Assembly (NCBI GenBank): GCA_026874595.1
Contig: CM049307.1
Coordinates: 28,802,362 to 28,866,361 of the forward strand
Direction of reading: 5' to 3'
DNA: 64,000 nt
DNA from: Sipunculus nudus
Taxonomy: Eukaryota > Annelida > Sipuncula > Golfingiida > Sipunculidae
Shown here: positions 35,981-48,234 of the stretch, one piece after another
Layout: the number at the start of each line of letters is the position of its first letter
How positions within the stretch are numbered: the first letter of the stretch is position 1
Made by a program: the position numbers and the translations under genes
Notes under the pieces: model-generated
The model's input: only the letters and a program-made list of their open reading frames with translations
Database searches by the model: none
What the model was told of the DNA's origin: nothing

Positions 35981-36860
35981 GCCAGATCTCGGAGGTTCAG
36001 CTTTGGTGAGAGACAGGTGGCCGGATTGCGTGCCCTTAAGTCAACAAATTAGTGATATGTGGTAATACATTATCTTAGCTGCTTGAGCGCCCAGTTCAAA
36101 GGATTATTGAGTTGATAGGGTTAACAAGTCTCTCCGCCCCTGACTGCGCTAGACATCGGACTGCAAGTCCACAGCCGGCTGCAGATCTTTAACCCATGGC
36201 TCGCCCGCACTGTTTACTGGATTACTGCATCTCCCGGGCTGCCTTATTTCAATGGTCCTACATTGTAAGGACCATAAGCATGACAAGGCATGCAACATCT
36301 TTCAAATGATCTTCCTTTTAAACTTAAAGCAGCTCTGCCCAAATAATTGACATTATGTCATACTGAAGTTCTCTTAAATAGACTTAAAATAAACCATGTG
36401 CGCCCCTGGGGCTCTGCGGTCCGACCAAACGACCCGTATCTCCCCTCGTGAGCTACTACTTCTTTAAATTTCCTTTGGAGGAAAGATACGAAGGAACTAG
36501 GGATATTCAACAGGGAGACGGGTTTTCAGTCTCGCAAAGGCACACTTGGCTAACCATCTGTTACATATCTCCTCTGTGCGCCCCTTGGGTGCCATCGAGG
36601 GACGGTGGCGGAAAATTTCGGATCTGACTCAAGCTCTCTGCGGAAGGACAACGAAATAATGAAGTGACTGTATCATTCATTTGTCATCTATTCATTGCAA
36701 GTCAGCCAGCGAAGAAACAGGTCTCTTTAGTAATTGTCTGACTGCAGCAGAGTAACGATCGATGATTTGGCTTCACGGCCAAGTAAAGAAGCTGCAGGCC
36801 GCATTAAGTCATTTTTACATGGCTAAATCCTGCTACCTCAGTTCAGCATACATGACCAAG
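35981..36860. other. Balanced-composition island, candidate regulatory element
   Basis: A block of nearly 900 bases with much higher G+C than its flanks and no tandem repeats. GGGTTAA (36118-36124) and TTAACCC (about 36189-36195) form a 7-bp inverted repeat around a GC-rich core containing CAGCCGGCTG and CTGCAG palindromes. No coding frame is recognisable. A conserved non-coding element is the favoured but unproven reading. Confidence 0.25.
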
Positions 36861-38000
36861 TCCGCGCGTACTTGAATGCCTGATCATGCTAAAACAACTA
36901 TAAACACAATTTCAATGCATATTTAAAGAACTGGGGCTTAAACAATAAATAGATGCACACTCTCTCGTCACAGTAGCAAAGACAACTAACTTAATATCAT
37001 TATTTCTGGTGACTGTTTTACTTCTGCGTGTGTTCGAGCCACCATCATCGCGGTCATTTATACTCGTTATAGAGCGCGCCTGTCCCGAGCTAGAATTTTT
37101 ATAGATATGCTCGCCCCCTAGGTGATGTAATGCTTATAATGAAGACACAGTACTGTGGTATCCTCGTTTGATAAATACAGGGTCAGGAACTGGGAGATGC
37201 TTCAGAGCTCAACAAAATACTCCAAGGGTTTGGTCACGTTTTGTGTTTCATGGTATTAAGAGCCCCATTAAGTCACATACGCAAACCATGTGTACGACGG
37301 TTGTCTTGAAATCTGGGACATTCTTAATCATGTTTGAAGTTTACAAATATGATTTTAAAGATTGAAAATTTAAGTTCGTGGTGATCCAGTTTAACCTTGG
37401 AACCATTGAACAAATTAAGTGTCATTTATCTGTAAAATCAAGCGTTTCTCTCCTGAATTACATCGTGTGGTTTTCTGCGATTTTTCTACAAGCTTCATTA
37501 ATGTGATTTTCATTTAAAGAGTCAACGCAAATTATCTTAAGGAGGTTAATTTATTATCCAAGACAGATTATTGCCGTATTAAGTGACACATTAAATTAAC
37601 GCATTCATTCACTCCAGATCGCAGAAGAAGCATCAGCCCACTAAATTAGACAAATGACAAGGGAAACGTCAGCAGATCAAAGTACCAACGTCCACGTGAC
37701 GCCATAGTAATGAAACCCTAAGTATCTGATTCCTGACATGGCTTCTAGGTTAGGACGATGGACAAAAACACCGTATACATAAACATCGTATTAGACCCGA
37801 AAGGAGCAGTTTACATACAGTCTTTTGGGGTGGTACATTATTTTCGTCTTTTCTTACTCGTCCCCTCTGAGAGAACATCATCGTTTAACTGATGGTAGCA
37901 ATAATTCACCGGTTGCATCAGGCCTTCTTCTTGCTGCACGGATAAAGTCTTTGGACTTCAAAAAATGAACAATCTGTGTGAGCTTGTGCTCAAGCTTATG

Positions 38001-38003
<3 letters not shown>
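36861..38003. other. Unique non-coding DNA
   Basis: No gene can be supported; the short frames have no domains. Confidence 0.5.

Positions 38004-38051
<48 letters not shown>
38004..38051. repeat. (GA)n microsatellite
   Basis: About 24 uninterrupted GA units. Confidence 0.97.
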
Positions 38052-38054
<3 letters not shown>

Positions 38055-38672
38055 CACCTGGACATGGCTTAACACAGGTCCATTTAAATGGAGGACAATA
38101 AGAGCACTTTTTCATTTACAACTTTAATACAGTTTTAATAACGGAAACATTTATATATTAACAAATATATTTGTGAAAAAAATCACCGTTTTATAATAAA
38201 AATGTGTAATGTCTTAATAAAAGTGTATAATGGTTGATATAAAATTTGTGTGTGGAGCTGGTTCGGCAGTCCATGAAGGACACATATAGATTCCGCGTTA
38301 CACTGGATCAGGCTACGTGTTGATCTTCACAAAGGTAGCCGGGTTGGATTTAACATTAACGGTGTAATGTAGATTAGAAGATGGAACAGTCGATACACGG
38401 AGCGGTACAATAGAAGATCTGTCGCTTTGCAGGCCGTCTAGGATCCCTGTGTTAATCGATTACCTCTACTTCTGAAACTGGTAGCTATTGGCAGTAACCG
38501 GATATTATGTCAACTCGATGAAGAGCATTGTCCGATGCAGAAAATACACCCAAACCCGGAGAAACACGGACACACCAAGATCGATTCCGGCTCATCACAG
38601 GACTAGTGGTCCTCTAATTTCACCAGGATATGGATGACCTGCTACCTTCTTAATTATCTCTTTACCAAACAC
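38052..38672. other. Unique non-coding DNA
   Basis: No gene, RNA or repeat was recognised. 38260-38640 is less AT-rich than its flanks. Confidence 0.45.
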
Positions 38673-38871
38673 CATAGGCGGATAGAAGACGTTAGGAGAG
38701 GGAGATTTTTTTCGGGGGGGGGGGGGCGAGGCTGAGGGGGGATGAACAAGCGTGCTGGGAATGCCAGTCGACTTAAAGCATAATTATCATCTGCAGAAAT
38801 AGGAAGACGCAAGTCCAGGCGCTTTTTTTCAGCATGTTTTCATTTTTAGCCCCTCCCTGAATCCGCCTTTG
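38673..38871. mobile_element. Probable hAT-like MITE, diverged
   Basis: The left end CATAGGCGGAT and the right end ATCCGCCTTTG are inverted repeats with one mismatch. The ~199-bp interior has a long run of G (from about 38716) and a CCCCTCCCTG segment near the right end. The ends resemble those of the clearer MITE at 53941-54158 (C-A-n-n-n-GCGGAT). I see no 8-bp target duplication, so either it has decayed or the boundaries are slightly wrong. Confidence 0.4.
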
Positions 38872-39416
38872 AATATTTGGCACGAACTTAAGTTATTGGA
38901 CCAGATTTTAAAAACCTGAACTATTAAAACTTTTTTTTTTGGCCAAATATACATTAAGAAATGCATCTCACATTTTACAATTTTTGGCATTATCTTTTGA
39001 TGCCGTAGTTTACTTTTTAGTCAATGAAGTTTTTATTTGGTTGGATTTTTCTTGATTATATTGTTATCATAGTAACAGGGCATATATACTATTTCTCATT
39101 AATCGTGTTATTTGATATGATCTATTTACATGAACCTTCCAATATCAAGTTTTCATTCCTTGTCGAACTTAAAGTTGTAGCCTTTCTGTTCCGTGAGCTG
39201 GATGATGTTCAGTTTGACGAGTTCAGACTGATCGATTTGCAACTCGCTAGATATTATGGAGCTGAGGTGAGGCTTTTCACTGGGCGTGGTTATTGCATAT
39301 TAATTAAATTCCTGTGTATGTTCGTATGCTGGGTATTCAACTAATGGAAGACTGATCTCAGATATGACAGTGACCAAACATATCACGAGCAAGTTTTACT
39401 TTTACTTTTACAAAGG

Positions 39417-39419
<3 letters not shown>
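38872..39419. other. Non-coding DNA with an unrecognised 106-codon frame
   Basis: A plus-strand frame at 39024-39344 encodes 106 residues, hydrophobic in its first third and charged later. I recognise no family, no splice context and no codon bias. Frames of this size occur by chance in a window this long, so I do not call it a gene. Confidence 0.4.
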
Positions 39420-39475
<56 letters not shown>

Positions 39476-39476
39476 A
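39420..39476. repeat. (TA)n microsatellite
   Basis: A TA run of about 55 bases with one TTT interruption. Confidence 0.96.
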
Positions 39477-40257
39477 AGTTATTATTTACGAGCAGGCAGC
39501 ATAAGATTATCTGTATATCTGGTGACATTTCTAGATGTCTTTGGCTTCATATTGAAATTACAAGGACATATCACTGAGAGTCATAAATTTACAAAATTTG
39601 CAGTTCTGACCCGTGGGACACCGCCCCATCCTCTTCATTCCTCTGATATTAAAGCCAATAGGGATTAGCAAGTTCACACTGATTACTCCCTGCATGTCCA
39701 TATATAAGGATGTTTTTCCCTATGTTGATCCATGTCGATAGCCCCCTCAGTGTTAACAGCCATATAGCGTGCGATATAATTCAGATTTCAATGACAAGTA
39801 TGAATAATGACATTATTCATATATGAAACAGGAAATAAAATTAATACATCAATTCTGGCTTAGGGAATTACATCTGTATAGTTTCATATTGTATTTTACA
39901 TTTTATAGACTGCAGGAAATTTACAAGAGGTTAACAGTACAAACAATACTTTATTTGTAGTGCTCATCCAGTACCCCGCATCATAAATTAATGCAATTTT
40001 CACAAAGTACATGTATTAAAAGTTATTAAGTGAAGAAAATATGTACTTTCGAAATCATGTGTAGAAGATTCGAAGCTCACAACCAGCACAATCTGATAAA
40101 ACAAGCAGAATCAAAACCGGTTCAGATAAAATTTATTGACATTTTAGTGAATTGGGAAACATTTGCTTGAATTTGCAGAATTTCAAATTCAGTGTTGAAG
40201 TTTCGAATCACTTTCAAAGAAATATTAGATAAAACAATAAACAGCGCTCAAGAAATA
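39477..40257. other. Unique AT-rich non-coding DNA
   Basis: No recognisable gene or RNA. Its right part may belong to the mobile-element tail that follows, but I cannot place the element's other end. Confidence 0.45.
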
Positions 40258-40385
40258 AAGGAAACGAAGAACTTTGAAAACTGTGAACGTAGGCCGGAAG
40301 GACGGATGCCGGACCGACGACGGCAGGACTACGTATGGCCATGACTTATGCTCATCGGGCCTGTGGCCGGATGAGACGACAAAAC
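40258..40385 (+). mobile_element. Mobile-element tail with terminal hairpin
   Basis: A GACGGATGCCGGACCGACGA-type segment is followed by CTCATCGGGCC-TGT-GGCCGGATGAG (about 40351-40375), an 11-bp stem with one mismatch and a 3-base loop. From memory, a GGACGGACG-rich stretch ending in such a hairpin is common in bivalve sequences as the end of a repeated element. The class and left boundary are unknown. It contains no CTRR end directly after the hairpin, so I do not call it a Helitron. Confidence 0.45.
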
Positions 40386-41812
40386 TTTATATGCTCTTTC
40401 TGCACACAATATATTTAAGTTCTAAGCTGGAAATTTCACTCGATAAATGGAACAAGCATATAGTCATTATTTAATAGATAAATAATAGTATCACATCGGC
40501 CCAGGTACGGTATGTGGACCGTCTTCTAAGTCTGTGAAGTAAAGAGCGAAATTGAGAGAGATTTTAAAAAATAGTGCCACGACAAAGCAATTACAAAAAA
40601 AAAAAAAATGGGGAAAGCTTCAATTAACAAATGAAGAAAAAGTCGGGGGAATTTACTTATAAAATTTTGTCGGAATTTTATCTTTCGGATAATATCGGAT
40701 TTTGGTGATCCTTATTTTTCTAAGACAGTTGTGAAGTAAAGTTCTTATTGTAACTTATTGTGACAATCCTATTTGTTGCTTCCCAAACCAAACGGTGCTT
40801 GGACCTGGTGGTCAGCTGATATTTAATAATCGATGTTAAAAGTAACTGAATTTAATTTTCAATATAAATCTTAAAATTATGTTATGTTTACAATTGCTTT
40901 TTATTGTTAAAACTGTATAATGCAGACTCTAAAGGGTCTGAGATAACATAAATTATCAATAATGACACATAAACATCATATACCTTGTTCTTTTGTAACC
41001 GATTTCGTGTCATGTTTTGAAAAAAAATAGAACTGCTGAAATAAGAGAATATTTGTAGGCTTGTCAGAGATACGGTTTTAGGGTATTGTTAAAAGCTTAT
41101 GACATGGGCAGGGACAGGGTGGACAGAGGAAAATGCCCCATTAACGTTTTAGAAGTGGGGGACAAAAATACACTTTGACCCTCTCATTTCTGATGGATTA
41201 AACATGTAATTTGTAACGTCGAGATAATTCAATAAAACGGTTTATACCTTCGTAATATATTCCTAAAAAATCTTAAAGTTATGCATCTCAGTGTGAAAAT
41301 TTAGAAAAAGTTGATTGCCTCTTTGAAATGTAATGTCAGCCTGATTAAATCAAGACTAAATTATGAATTTTGAAGTGCTTTTAACTGAGCAAAATTCATT
41401 TTCTTTTTAAGAATATATATGTCCCAGAATATGTGGTAGGGGTGAAGAAAATTACGAGATTGTGGGAGTTATTGGTGAAATCTTGGTAATTGTACAGCGA
41501 GAAGGAAGATATATTTTGTGAAATGATGAAAACCTGTGACAGTTATATGATAACATATGGAAAGAGCAGATCATATTTGTGACAGCACTATTTAAAAAAT
41601 AAACAAGTATACGATTAAGATCTTCTATAAATTGAACTGAAAACGAGCATTTTAATGTAATCTGACTACCGCAAGGGCTGTTTTATTTATAGTTTCCGGA
41701 TTAAGTTGTGATTAAGCAGCCATATTTGCTACTATACATGTTTACACTACCTAACGAAAAAATAAATAAATAAGTATAAATTATAAATTTTCTATATTAC
41801 ATATTCTATATA
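40386..41812. other. Unique AT-rich non-coding DNA
   Basis: No gene can be supported; low-complexity A runs only. Confidence 0.5.
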
Positions 41813-41829
41813 TTTCTCTCTCTCTCTCT

Positions 41830-41897
<68 letters not shown>

Positions 41898-41901
41898 ATA
41901 T
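41813..41901. repeat. (CT)n(TA)n(TG)n compound microsatellite
   Basis: About 23 CT units with two CG interruptions lead into TA and then a few TG units. Confidence 0.96.
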
Positions 41902-44240
41902 GTCTTTGCATATCGTCTCATATTATCATTATATGATATTAACATTTTACTGTTGATCAAACAAAAATGCTGTCAAAGATGTAGTCATTTCCTTTAATTT
42001 TATCTTTACCGGAGATGCGAAAATGCTTTATGCGCTACGTTGATGGTTAATTTCAATGGTTGTTGGTACACTTTGGTCCACCAACTTGGGTTCACATGTT
42101 TTAAGGATAATCTTTTTAAAATTTTATATTTATCAATGATTTCCTAGAAAGATGATCTATAATGGTACAAAAGAACTCCAGTTTTTGTTTCACAATGTTT
42201 TCGTCTCTTTACAATGATCTGACAGATGAGATGTCCCTATGCATGAGCAGCCTTCTTTGTTTGAGCAAGTCATAGTTTGTACAGGATATCCAATCTGCAG
42301 CTGCCAGCAGAGGATGTTGTTGCATGTAAAATTGATATTTACCCCCATAATTAGTGCTGATATGTTATAAAATTAGACTGATTTTTCGGATTTTTAAATA
42401 TTTCTATTTCTCAAATTTTTTTTTGCCCGATTGGTAATTAGACCCTCTAAGCTTTTACCCTACATCCCCATTTTTTTTCCTCTACATGTAACTAATAAAA
42501 TGTTCCTAGCAATTAATAGGTGGACACGAGGGGATGAGACGGGCTTCTTGAAGTTCCTCTGAGCAATCAATACATTATTCCACCTTTTTTGTCCTACAAA
42601 ATTAAAAAATATAAATAATTTTAAGCTTTCTGCATGCTACTGTAAGTAATTCATGTATTTTGTTACTCGTTTTAATTAACTTTATAAAACATGTCTCATG
42701 AATAAGCATATACAAAGGATTATTGTTCTTCGGTTTCGCCGCTCCTATTTTGGTAGATCAATTATATTAGCAAATGAAGACTAGCTCCTTGGTCATATAA
42801 CTAATTAGTGCTATTCCCTTAAAGAATTCTTAAAGGTTTAGAAAATGGACTAAAGTTTGTGTTGATCATATACATCATTTCAAGTACTGGAGTCATTTTT
42901 TTTTGTATTTTCTAGGTAAGCTGTTAAATTCCTCCTGTTGTGTCTCAAACAATGAAAGAAACGAAATATTTTCCTGTCTGCCCTTAGATATATTCCAGGA
43001 GACGCTTCTATGCGGTGTTTAATACAGTCTGTCACATAACTCATCATTTGCTTTAAGGTATAAAATTATATACAGAACTGTGGGTATATGCATGTCACGT
43101 GAGTGGGTTATCTGGGAATACTCTTTCAAGCAGTCTGTTTGATGCAACAGTGGAACAGTAGCTGACGTAATGCAAAACCTTGAAATTTACAACATATCAA
43201 ACACGCATCAAGTGTACTTGGTTTAATTCTGACCCCAGTGACCCGACACCATGACAACACAGCTGATTTGTGCAAATCTGTCGTTGGTCATGTCAATTTC
43301 CTCCGCCACGTGACTGTGTGAAATGAAAATTGGTGTTAACATAAGTTAAAATGGTTAATTGCGTTAAAAACGCAAGCTGGTATGTCTATATGTAAAACAT
43401 AAACATTTTCACTGTTAAAACCATGATGTTGCGGGTGTCTTTTAGGTGAGTCATTACCTAATGTAAATATGCCCTAATAGTTACTGCGTAATAGGTTACT
43501 TTACGGAGAATACACACATAAGAACAAAATATCTTTCCCATTACATTATATTTATGACATCTGAAAAATGACGAAGAAGAAGTTAGACAACGTGGCTATA
43601 CTCGATCTTATTATACCAAAATCACAGATAACTTTCTCAATATTTAAAATGTTTCAATTATTTAATTTAAAGCTGCTTGTGCAATTTACGACCTAATACT
43701 GCATCCATGATTGTAGAACAATTCTTCATTTTATGTTTTAGTTGGTCATATTTTTGGAGTATTTATTCGACATCATCCAGTCAGCAGCTGTCCATTGATG
43801 CTGTTTTCCATGTGAAAAATGACCTTGATGTCCATAAGAGAAAACTGTAGACTGATTTCTTAAAGTATAAATAATTAAGTTTCTTAAATGTTGTACACGG
43901 TAGGTGATTAATTCTCTTGTTGAAAATTAAGCCCATTACTCTTCTCACCTTTAACGCCATTTTATCCCTAGAAATGTAACTAATAAATTTTTCTACAAAC
44001 AGTTGGTGGCCATGAGGTGATGGACCACACTATAGTAATGTCCTTCTTCATCCTGTCTCACACAAAGAGAATTGCTTGTCGACATTACCTTATAAAAATT
44101 AATCTAAATAACCGTTTACAAGTTAAAGTTTTTCTATACGTTATTTGTCTGTCATAAAATATGTTACCCCCCCCCCCCGCCTCCCCGGCCACAATCCACT
44201 CAAGCTAACCCAAAGTCATGCAGAAATAACCAAAACTAAT
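41902..44240. other. AT-rich non-coding DNA with a weak dispersed repeat pair
   Basis: No gene can be supported. About 42479-42545 and 43970-44035 share ATGTAACTAATAAA followed by GGTGGaCAnGAGGnGATG-like sequence. They look like two old copies of one element. A run of twelve C lies near 44167-44178. Confidence 0.4.
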
Positions 44241-44910
44241 ACTAATTTATCGTTATTTGATTCCCCGAACATGCAAAATTTCTTGTATCAACACCGATGG
44301 TCTTGTTCGTAAGGAGCACCAATGTGGCTTTCACAACAAGAATGGCAAAACCCTTGGAACCCCGCTGTAGTTTATAGCCATTGTGATGAATGTATCCCAG
44401 GGCTCTCTGCGGTCGTCCATAGGCCAATCTCCTGCGAGAGTTTTCGGATGTTGATTTCTCCAGAGAACGCCCGCGGGATCTCTGCACCGACCCAGAGACT
44501 TTTTTTCAGCTCAAACTAACCACGTGGGTCAGCCAAGTATGGGAGATATTTAATATTTAGCGGGCCCTGGGCTGGTATGTGTATGTTATCAGACAGTAAA
44601 CGACGACGTCGAACCGTCTCCGCGGCGCAGGTTGTACTCGGCCCTCTGAGGTACCATTTAAGCCATGCAAGTAACTGGCGCCTTTTGGATTCGCCCTCTG
44701 ATGCCAATTTAGGAGGTCTCCGGGGAGCCTCTTGCGAGATAGGCGTTGAGATATTAAGGTGGGCAAGGGAGACAAGCGGTGATCAGGTCAAATGAGGGTT
44801 GACGTTTAGTGACGCTCTGCTGCATAATGATGAGCCGTTATTCCTGCAGCTGTACCGAGAAACCGTGCAGCGTTAACAACATGGCTGCCAGGGGTCTCTC
44901 GTGTCTCATA
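44241..44910. other. Balanced-composition island
   Basis: About 670 bases with clearly higher G+C and CpG than the flanks. Short open frames exist on both strands (44242-44487 and 44516-44707 minus; 44322-44519 and 44577-44795 plus), none with a domain I recognise. Overlapping frames on both strands are expected wherever G+C is raised. It may be a regulatory island or an unrecognised exon. Confidence 0.25.
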
Positions 44911-46015
44911 TCATGTCTTAATATTATACAGAAATTAGGCTTTCCTGCAGTTTACTTTTGCAGATTTCACTTTGTGATATGCACATGACTAGCACCATGA
45001 CTGTAATACCATAACCTCTACATTCTCAGAATGGTCCCTTGAGATGGTACTTTCTTATAGGAGCAGAATTTAAAATCTTCATAAACAATTTTCTCTGGAT
45101 GTTGGATTTTTTGCTACCAAACTGTACAACACGAAATGTACATTGGGTAAATACGTCATAATTATTTTTATATAGACGTTGCAATTATTGAAAAAGGTAA
45201 CAGCAAAGAACGGAGTATTGTCATACTTGAACTGATAGGGAGGACCATAAATAGGTATCATTCTTTAATTACACTGTATACAATGCATACATTCAATACA
45301 AATATAAAGTAAAACTGCTGAGTTAAACAGGAGCACCTGGCAAGAGAATTTGGGTGTATAACGTCACTGGTGGGTGAATTGAATAAAAAAAAATAATAAC
45401 ATATGAATTCAAAGGAAACATTAAAATTTTTAAAATAGTATTCTCATTGTCGCAGATATGCCCCGAATGAGACTTTAAGCAGGTCAAGTGAAATGGTCTT
45501 TACGTATATTATTATGTCTCCAACACACTAAAATAGCTCAGATATTTCGATGGTCATAAATAGAAGGAATGAGATTGTATTTTGTTTATTATGGAGTATT
45601 GCATTCGCGAAAGATGATTCCGGTAAAATTTTTTTTAGTCATTTATGTAATGTGCGCAAACAGTTTTTAAATGCCAGGTATTTCGGTTGGGTTTCACCAG
45701 ACTCTAAAGAAGTATATTCCCAACAGATCTTTCAAATCCAGAACTAATGAAACTATATCATGCTTCTAAGAGACATGTTTGACTTTATTTAAATAGCAGT
45801 TGACTTAAATTACGTCTGCGAGCACTAAAAAATAAATAAAAAAGCACCAGGGCATTGGTCAAAAATGACTCCCTGAACGCCACTCTTTAGATATTGATAT
45901 TTGTTGACCTGCCGAGGGGGATCGATACGCAAAGAAAGATGTACATGAGGGTTCCCGGAGGCCAGTTAAGACAATGCGCCTGTAACAGTAGCTGAACACA
46001 CAAGACATAAATATC
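44911..46015. other. Unique AT-rich non-coding DNA
   Basis: No gene, RNA or tandem repeat was recognised. Confidence 0.5.
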
Positions 46016-46400
46016 AATAATGGTCAATCATGTTACGTCAACGCTCGCCGCACCCCGCTTTCTTCAAGAACAGAAAGATGATGTTACAAATTACTCCCAC
46101 TTCAGATGGGAAAAGCCGCAGCTGTGACCTTTTCATTGGGGTCAAAAAAGGTCAAGGCGGCTAAGATGGTGGCGCCAGACCAGCTTAAACGGACTTTGAG
46201 TTGGATTAGAGGTGGCGGGACTTGGTGCCCCGGGGGTACGTCCGTATGCACGTGATATGCAAATTTATATTTGATGAATGTGTCTTCAAATAATGTCTCC
46301 CTGGAGTAACCATCAAAACAACAAACGTTGCCGTATAGAGCAACCAGAGACCGGGAAATTTATCACTCGCTGTGTCGAATTAGACAGCGGGGAAGAATTA
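46016..46400. promoter_or_regulatory. Candidate enhancer-like island
   Basis: Balanced composition in an AT-rich setting, no repeats and no coding frame. Recognisable transcription-factor-type sites are close together: E-box CAGCTG (46119-46124), an AAGGTCAAGG nuclear-receptor half-site (about 46148), E-box CACGTG (about 46249) and an exact POU octamer ATGCAAAT (46257-46264). Each motif alone is common by chance; the cluster plus the composition shift makes this one of the better enhancer candidates here. Target gene unknown. Confidence 0.3.
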
Positions 46401-47265
46401 GTAAACACAAAGCTTAGTTTGAACAAAACAGCACATTAAGTAAAAATGAGTTGATTCGCATTTAAATGTCAAACCTTAAAATTCGGCCTTTATACAAATC
46501 TATGAATAAATTTCCGTTCTTCTTCGTTTTTTTATTACTATTAACGTATTTTACGCCATGGTGAGCGTAGAAAAACAACAGTATTCAAAATAGCTGATAT
46601 ATAAAAAAAGGTGTCAATACATAATAATAATAGCAGACAACGGACTACAGTGGACATCCAAAACAGTTCTGTATGGATAGAAACTCTACAACTTAACTTT
46701 CTTTTGACCATTTCCCTGGAGAAAAAACTGAGAAAACCCATTAAACCAAAATATATAAAGAGTATCTCACAACAAAGCATGAGGAACAAGTAAAGTTGTT
46801 AGCCAGGATTCTTTACCGATGATGTATGTACTATAACCCTTTGTAATCATCAACACTAATTGTGCAACTTATAAATATCCTTTATCTTTTTACTACGGAA
46901 TGGCACTGTAGATGCCCACAACCCTTTAAAAAATTGTTTAGCTGTCAAGATAATTCGGCAGGTGGAATGAGATGAGTGACAAGAGGTCTACCGCGTCACA
47001 GAAAAGGTAGATAGAAAGGTGTCATCAGATGACAAGTTTAATTAGGCTGTCTTTACTTGATTTTGGTTAATGTATGGTTTATTATGATTTTTGTTCGATG
47101 TTTAGCTGAAATGTTGGGAATGTAGGGATTAGTTCACCACCTGCTGTCTGATCTTCCATTTCCATTCGCAGCCCCTGTTACTTGCTTTCTGTTATCTTTA
47201 TATGAGCGAGTTAGTCAATATCAGGGTAGTTATATCACATCAAAGACTAACAGATGTAAGGTATC
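46401..47265. other. Unique AT-rich non-coding DNA
   Basis: No recognisable gene or RNA. Confidence 0.5.
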
Positions 47266-47935
47266 GAGGCTCTTGACCCCTGTGCTGAGGTTTGTCATGT
47301 CACAAACAGAGACCCCATAAAATAATATGATGTTAATCATTTCACAAACTGAGATATCACGGAAAGCTTATGTTGTAATACAAGAACCAGACAGAGCATA
47401 AGAAAGACTGCTGTTAGTCATATCATAAACAAATCTGATGTTTATCTTGTGACCAATAAAGATGTCACAGGAAAATCAGAGGTTTGTCATGTAACAGACA
47501 GTGACGTCAAAATATAATCAGGGGTTTGTCATGTCATGTCACGTCACAAGAAAATCTGGTGTTAGTCATATCACGTCATGAACAGTGACGTCACAAGAAA
47601 ATCATAGGGTTGTCATGTCACAAACAGCGACGTCACAAGAAATCATAGGTTTGTCATGTCACAAACAGAAACGTCGCAATAAAATCAGAGGTTTGCAATT
47701 TTAACAATCAGTGACGTCACAAGAACATCAGAGGTTTGACATGTCACAAACAGGGACGTCACAAGAAAATCAAAGGTTTGTTATCTTACAATGATGTCAC
47801 AAGAAAATCAGAGGGTGTCATGTCACAAACAGTGACGTCACAAGACCATCATGGTTCGTCATGTCACAAACAGAGACGTCACAAGTAAATCGGATGTCAG
47901 TCATGTCACAAACAGGGCCGTAACAAGAAAGTCTC
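47266..47935. repeat. ~42-bp minisatellite with CRE palindromes
   Basis: About fifteen imperfect copies of a unit reading AATCAGAGGTTTGTCATGTC then ACAAACAGTGACGTCACAAG. Spacings between equivalent GACGTCA points are about 41-44 bases. The perfect cAMP-response-element palindrome TGACGTCA is present at 47502-47509, 47586-47593, 47712-47719 and 47833-47840. Other copies have one-base variants (CGACGTCA, GGACGTCA, AGACGTCA, TGATGTCA). The left part to about 47470 is more decayed. CREB/ATF factors bind this palindrome; whether they do so here is unknown. Confidence 0.9.
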
Positions 47936-48234
47936 CACTGGGGTAAACTTCAAGAATCGGATCTTGTTATAATGAATTTTTTGGTATTGAGACCTTGATT
48001 GTATTTTTGGTTTTATTATTGAAACAAACCCAGAGTGTAAACATATGAGACGTATTTCCTTCCATACTGCAGTCTACCAGCAAAATTTGATCAACAAAAA
48101 ATGTTAAAAAATATTGCTTGTTTTATATCTGATCAAATATTCAGGAAAATATGACCAACTGTAAAGAGTGAATACTTATTTGTTTGGTCTGGTACCTGAC
48201 GTCGGGTTATAGGGTTAAGCCAATGTGAGGCATG
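47936..48234. other. Unique AT-rich non-coding DNA
   Basis: Nothing recognisable. Confidence 0.5.

Noticed and set aside
36140-36180. GGACTGCAAGTCC, like a cysteine tRNA anticodon arm
   Set aside because: No D arm, T arm or acceptor stem around it; it is a short palindrome by itself.
39024-39344. 106-codon plus-strand frame
   Set aside because: No recognisable family, no splice signals and no repeat relation. This length is expected by chance in 64 kb read in six frames.
40351-40375. Helitron 3' end at the 40.3-kb hairpin
   Set aside because: No CTRR followed by T at the right distance after the hairpin and no TC start found.
42479-44035. Two ATGTAACTAATAAA-containing segments as a longer 1.5-kb duplication
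   Set aside because: Similarity outside about 65 bases is too weak to separate from AT-rich chance, so only a weak dispersed pair is noted.
47266-47935. CRISPR-like regular repeats (also the other arrays)
   Set aside because: Units are contiguous without unique spacers and the setting is eukaryotic; these are minisatellites.
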